Assembly (NCBI GenBank): GCA_018266105.1
Contig: JAFEBA010000010.1
Location: forward strand, 175,609-239,608
Length of the DNA stretch: 64,000 nt
Origin: a bacterium
GTDB lineage: Bacteria > Vulcanimicrobiota > Xenobia > Xenobiales > JADMJV01
Reading direction: 5' to 3'
Shown here piece after piece: positions 61,054 to 64,000 of this stretch. The position numbers and the translations under genes were made by a program. The notes beneath the pieces are model-generated. The model worked only from the letters and a program-made list of their open reading frames with translations, was not told the origin of the DNA and made no database searches. Within the stretch, counting starts at the first letter, position 1, and each line of letters opens with the position of its first letter.

Positions 61054-61885
61054 GGTCGGGCTTCCGATAGAACACGGACCCTCCACACTCGCCGAACTCC
61101 AGGGCCGGCGCAAATCGCAATAAACTCTCGGAAGTGCCCACGAACAGGCAGCCTCCCGGAGCGAGAGCCGAGACCAGCCGCTCGATCAGCCGCGGGATAC
61201 GTTCTTCCTTAAAGTAGAGCATCACGTTGCGACAGAAAATGAAATCGCACTTGGGCATGCGGGCAAATTCAGCTTCCTCCACCAAATTCAAGCGGCGCAG
61301 CGAGACGCGGCCGGCCACGGCCGGCCGCAAAGCCCAGCGCTCCTGCGGCAGTTCTTCAAAGTGCCGCTCCAGCCAGTTGCGCGGCAACAGCCGAACGGAG
61401 CGCTGCCGGTAAATGGCCTGGCGGGCCGCCTCCAGTACCCGTCGGTCCAGGTCGGTGGCCATCACCTCGATGTCGCGCCAGGCAAACAACCCTGCCTCCA
61501 GCAGAGCCAGCACCATGGAATAAGGCTCCTCGCCGCTGGCGCAAGCGGCGTGCCAGATGCGCAGCGTCTGACCGGGCCGACGCTCCGGGGCCAGCTTCTG
61601 CGCCACCGCCTGGATGGCTTCCGATTCGCGCCAAAAATAGGTCTCATTGACCGTGATGGCCGTCTCCAGCTGTCGCCATTCCTCGTCCGAATGCGGATCG
61701 TAGCGCAGCAAATAGTAATAGTCCAGGTAGGTCAGCAGACCCAGTTCGGCCAAACGGTTTTCAAGTTTCAAGGCCAGCAGCGGCAGATTGGGGTCGCTGA
61801 AAAAGTTACCCGTGCGCTCCTCGATCAGATCGCGAAGCAACTGCAAAGACTGGCGGGCCGCCGGCGTGTTTAACAAAGAACTCAT
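61046..61885 (-). CDS. cheR: chemotaxis methyltransferase CheR
   Basis: This 279-residue protein methylates receptor glutamates using S-adenosylmethionine. The N-terminal helical domain has 'LRDLIEERTGNFF'; the catalytic domain has 'AITVNETYFWRESEA', the SAM-binding 'HAACASGEEPYSMVLAL', and 'CDFIFCRNVMLYFKEE'. 'GGCLFVGTSESLLRF' is the family C-terminal motif. ATG 61885 overlaps the HEAT-repeat gene by four bases, and it is followed by cheB with an eight-base overlap. Confidence 0.95.
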   Translation of the reverse strand: MSSLLNTPAARQSLQLLRDLIEERTGNFFSDPNLPLLALKLENRLAELGLLTYLDYYYLLRYDPHSDEEWRQLETAITVNETYFWRESEAIQAVAQKLAPERRPGQTLRIWHAACASGEEPYSMVLALLEAGLFAWRDIEVMATDLDRRVLEAARQAIYRQRSVRLLPRNWLERHFEELPQERWALRPAVAGRVSLRRLNLVEEAEFARMPKCDFIFCRNVMLYFKEERIPRLIERLVSALAPGGCLFVGTSESLLRFAPALEFGECGGSVFYRKPDHG

Positions 61886-63615
61886 GACAATCGCTCGGCA
61901 AAACCGCGAAGGGCCTGGTCCGCGTCCAGCAAAGCCAGCGGTCGCAATCGCTCAGGCTCCCGCAGCAAAGCCTCGCGCCTGACCCACGGATCGGGGTCGG
62001 ACCAGCTGACGGACGGGGCCAGTTGCTTCCACTGCTGCTGGCTCAAATCCAACCCCAACAGTAGCGCGGCATTCGGTCCGGCGGCCAGAGACTCGAATGT
62101 GTCCGGCAACTCGGCTAATACTCGCTGCTGGTCCTGAGGCCGAGGACTGGCCGCCAGCAATTGTAGCTCCCCCGCCTCGGCCACCCGATCCCACTGACCC
62201 AGACTGGCCAGCGCCTCCAGGGCCGCCTCACTTACGTCCGGCTCGGCGTCCTCAAGCAAGGCCGGCAATCGGGCCAGAGCCGCCTGGGCGTCCACCCGGG
62301 CCAGCGCGCGCGCGGCTTCGGCCCGCAGGGGCGGGCGAGCATCCGTCAAAAACTCCGCCAACCACTTGCTGCCCACTCCCCAACTCCCCAGCGTTCGGCA
62401 CAGATAGATCGACCACCAGAAATCCTGGGGACGCGGTAGCGACTGCAACAAAGGCAGGCCGCGCCGGGCCGGGATCTCGGCCAGTCGGCGCACTGCCAGA
62501 GCGGCCTCAGCCGGCCCACCCGAGCGCAAAGCAGCCGCCAGCAAGAGCTCATCGCTGCAGCCCTCGAGCACTTCGCAGCGCGCCCGTTCCTCCGATTCCA
62601 TCTGCCACCAGCCCAGCAAATCCTCAGCCTGAAACAGGCCCGCCTGCATCAGCCAGCTGGCCGAGGCGGCCCGCAAACCAGGCGAATCGCAACCTAACCA
62701 GCCACGCAAAACGGCCTCCGGACACCCCAGGCGCAGCCCCTGCTGCACCAACAATCGCCGCACTCGCGGTCCCGCCTCGGGCAGAGCGGCCAGAATGGCG
62801 CCCAGGCCCGATTCGCCTTCCAGCAGTGGCAGCACTCGATCCGGCTCTTCTGGCAGGAGTCGGGCCAGGGCGGCCTGGTCACGGCTGCGGCAGGCCTCTT
62901 CCAGGGGAATCAGCTCGGGCAGGGCCCCGTGCTGTTCCAGCAGCTGCCTCTGAGCGGGCTCCAGCCTCAGCGGCTGTTCGCACAGTAGCCGCCGCAGGGC
63001 GGCAACCACTTCTTCCTCCGCCTGCCGGCTCAAGCACTGCAACAACGGCTGCAGGGCCAGCGGGTGGCCGATGCGGGCCAGCGCGCCGGCCGCGCCGCCC
63101 ATCAAGATGGGCTCTTCCAAAAGCAGGGTCAGCTCCGGCAAGGCCCGAGGGTCGCCGATCGCACCCAGAGCTTCCACGGCTGCGAAAGCCAGAAAGGCGT
63201 CCGCGCCCCGCGCCAGTTCAACCAGCTCCGGCACGGCTGTGCGGGCCCCCTGCTGACCCAGAGCTTCGATTGCGTGGTAACGCACGTTGGTATCCGGATC
63301 GTTGAGCATCTGCCTCAACATGGGCACGCCCAGCGGCGGCTCTAACTGGCCTAACACCACGGCGGCCGCCTGGCGAACCTCGCTGAGAGAATGACTCAGC
63401 AGCGGCCGCAGCCGGTCCAGAGCCGGGCGCCCTAGCGCCACCAGCGTCTGCAGCGCCCCGTTGAGCACGCCCAGATCCAACGACTCGTGCTGGATCAATT
63501 GCACAAGTTGCTCGGCCGTGGCCGCCCGTTCCTGGTCGCGGCCGGCTGCCAGGCGGTTCACCGCCTGCTTGCGGGCCCGCCAATCCTGGTGAAGCGCGGA
63601 GAGTTCCTGGCTCAC
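61882..63615 (-). CDS. HEAT-repeat protein in a chemosensory operon
   Basis: This 577-residue soluble alpha-solenoid has roughly a dozen HEAT/PBS-lyase-like helical pairs, for example 'VRYHAIEALGQQGARTAVPE' near 110 and 'AFAAVEALGAIGDPRALPEL' near 145, and again near 430-470 and 540. The G-D-P-R-A step between helices is the PBS-lyase-type HEAT hallmark. No catalytic site is visible; such solenoids are usually scaffolds. It starts with GTG in the frame overlapping the receptor stop (GTGA) and overlaps cheR. A role as adaptor between receptor and CheR/CheB is inferred from position only. Confidence 0.85.
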   Translation of the reverse strand: MSQELSALHQDWRARKQAVNRLAAGRDQERAATAEQLVQLIQHESLDLGVLNGALQTLVALGRPALDRLRPLLSHSLSEVRQAAAVVLGQLEPPLGVPMLRQMLNDPDTNVRYHAIEALGQQGARTAVPELVELARGADAFLAFAAVEALGAIGDPRALPELTLLLEEPILMGGAAGALARIGHPLALQPLLQCLSRQAEEEVVAALRRLLCEQPLRLEPAQRQLLEQHGALPELIPLEEACRSRDQAALARLLPEEPDRVLPLLEGESGLGAILAALPEAGPRVRRLLVQQGLRLGCPEAVLRGWLGCDSPGLRAASASWLMQAGLFQAEDLLGWWQMESEERARCEVLEGCSDELLLAAALRSGGPAEAALAVRRLAEIPARRGLPLLQSLPRPQDFWWSIYLCRTLGSWGVGSKWLAEFLTDARPPLRAEAARALARVDAQAALARLPALLEDAEPDVSEAALEALASLGQWDRVAEAGELQLLAASPRPQDQQRVLAELPDTFESLAAGPNAALLLGLDLSQQQWKQLAPSVSWSDPDPWVRREALLREPERLRPLALLDADQALRGFAERLS

Positions 63616-64000
63616 TCCTCCTCGACCAGGGTCTTAAATTCTTGCCGCTCGTCCAGCATTTCTTCCATCGACTCCAGCACGTCCTGAATGGAAGTGTATT
63701 GCTCCCGATTGGCCCGGCTGATCAGCTCCACCTGGCGGTTCACGCTGTGGGTGGCGGCGGCCATCTCGCGGCTGGCCCGAGTCTGCTCCAACATGGCTCG
63801 ACGCAATTGCTCGGATTGCCTGCGCATCTCCTGGACAGCCGTCACGATCTGCTGAGCGGCCGAACTTTGCTCCACCGTGGCCCGAGTGACCTGGCTCATC
63901 AACTGGCCCACATTGCCAGCCTCCCGCCCCAGCCGCTCAGTATCGGGAGCGATCTGCTGAATGGCGCGCGCCGTCGACTGGGAGCTGCGCCGCATCTGAT
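63612..64000 (-). CDS. methyl-accepting chemotaxis protein, C-terminal end (window truncates the rest)
   Basis: Only the last 129 or so residues are present; the frame is open to the window edge. The sequence is a continuous coiled coil with heptad repeats ('VTRATVEQSSAAQQIVTAVQ', 'EQTRASREMAAATHSVNRQV') typical of the receptor's methylation and bundle helices after the tip hairpin. The end 'EMLDERQEFKTLVEEE' lacks the CheR/CheB-tethering pentapeptide (NWETF-like). The protein interaction tip and sensor parts are outside. It is the first gene visible of the che operon on the minus strand; the next gene overlaps by four bases. Confidence 0.8.
   Translation of the reverse strand, partial: QMRRSSQSTARAIQQIAPDTERLGREAGNVGQLMSQVTRATVEQSSAAQQIVTAVQEMRRQSEQLRRAMLEQTRASREMAAATHSVNRQVELISRANREQYTSIQDVLESMEEMLDERQEFKTLVEEE

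Noticed and set aside
62097-63305. A 402-residue plus-strand frame opposite the HEAT-repeat gene
   Set aside because: Extremely Pro/Ala/Arg-rich translation with no domain, as expected from the complement of GC-rich coding DNA.

Overview
The window is a gene-dense bacterial chromosome segment of fairly high GC. It has overlapping operons, frequent GTG and TTG starts, and no insertion sequence, integrase, phage gene or CRISPR array that I could find. Partner-switching sigma control (rsbV, rsbW, sigB-type sigma), a LexA-family repressor, type IV pilin-like proteins, chemosensory genes and one lipoprotein (lipobox) protease are present. None of these fixes the phylum. The mix of giant low-complexity proteins, many stand-alone receivers and pseudopilin-like proteins would suit a deep-branching soil or sludge lineage such as Eremiobacterota/Vulcanimicrobiota, but that is only a guess.

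Layout. 1-0.7 kb: the 5' part of a tRNA-Gly gene and a small secreted protein. 0.7-13.7 kb: one long minus-strand run. It starts with an almost complete histidine operon (hisG, hisC-HAD, hisB, hisH, hisF, hisA-IE, hisD, nearly all overlapping) and continues into an unknown protein, a GST, an acyl-CoA-synthetase-like enzyme, a ferredoxin-NADP reductase, a malate-type dehydrogenase and a CinA-type domain. 13.7-18.5 kb: ribA, a CBS-GAF histidine kinase, an alpha/beta hydrolase and a large divergent protein. 18.6-21.9 kb: a methionine-rich protein with curlin-like repeats, facing a zinc-ribbon protein across a palindromic control region. 22-25.9 kb: a LuxR-type regulator, a PiT phosphate transporter, a secreted protein, a 38-residue membrane peptide and an OmpR-type regulator. 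25.9-33.4 kb: a signalling operon (broken STAS gene, giant hybrid kinase, HD-GYP regulator, PP2C-type phosphatase regulator, second hybrid kinase). 33.7-37.5 kb: proline dehydrogenase, SppA and an ABC exporter pair. 37.6-39.2 kb: rsbV-rsbW-sigB. 39.5-41.9 kb: a LexA-like repressor without catalytic residues and a cNMP/HD-GYP protein. 41.9-60 kb: a surface and secretion neighbourhood with two sets of pilin-like proteins, a 1540-residue AAA+ protein, a lipase-like protein, an aspartyl protease and a subtilase lipoprotein. 60-64 kb: a chemosensory operon (receptor, HEAT-repeat protein, CheR, CheB) running off the window.

How they fit. The 25.9-33.4 kb phosphorelay contains an RsbU-like phosphatase and a STAS protein, the parts that normally feed an RsbV-RsbW-SigB switch, which lies 4 kb away. 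The pilin sets, proteases, AAA+ protein and chemosensory genes suggest a surface-associated lifestyle.

Most unusual items: the curlin-like Met-rich protein, the giant three-module AAA+ protein, the non-cleavable LexA, the STAS gene with an in-frame TGA, the HisC-HAD and HisA-HisIE fusions, and the RsbW homologue lacking its ATP G1 box.
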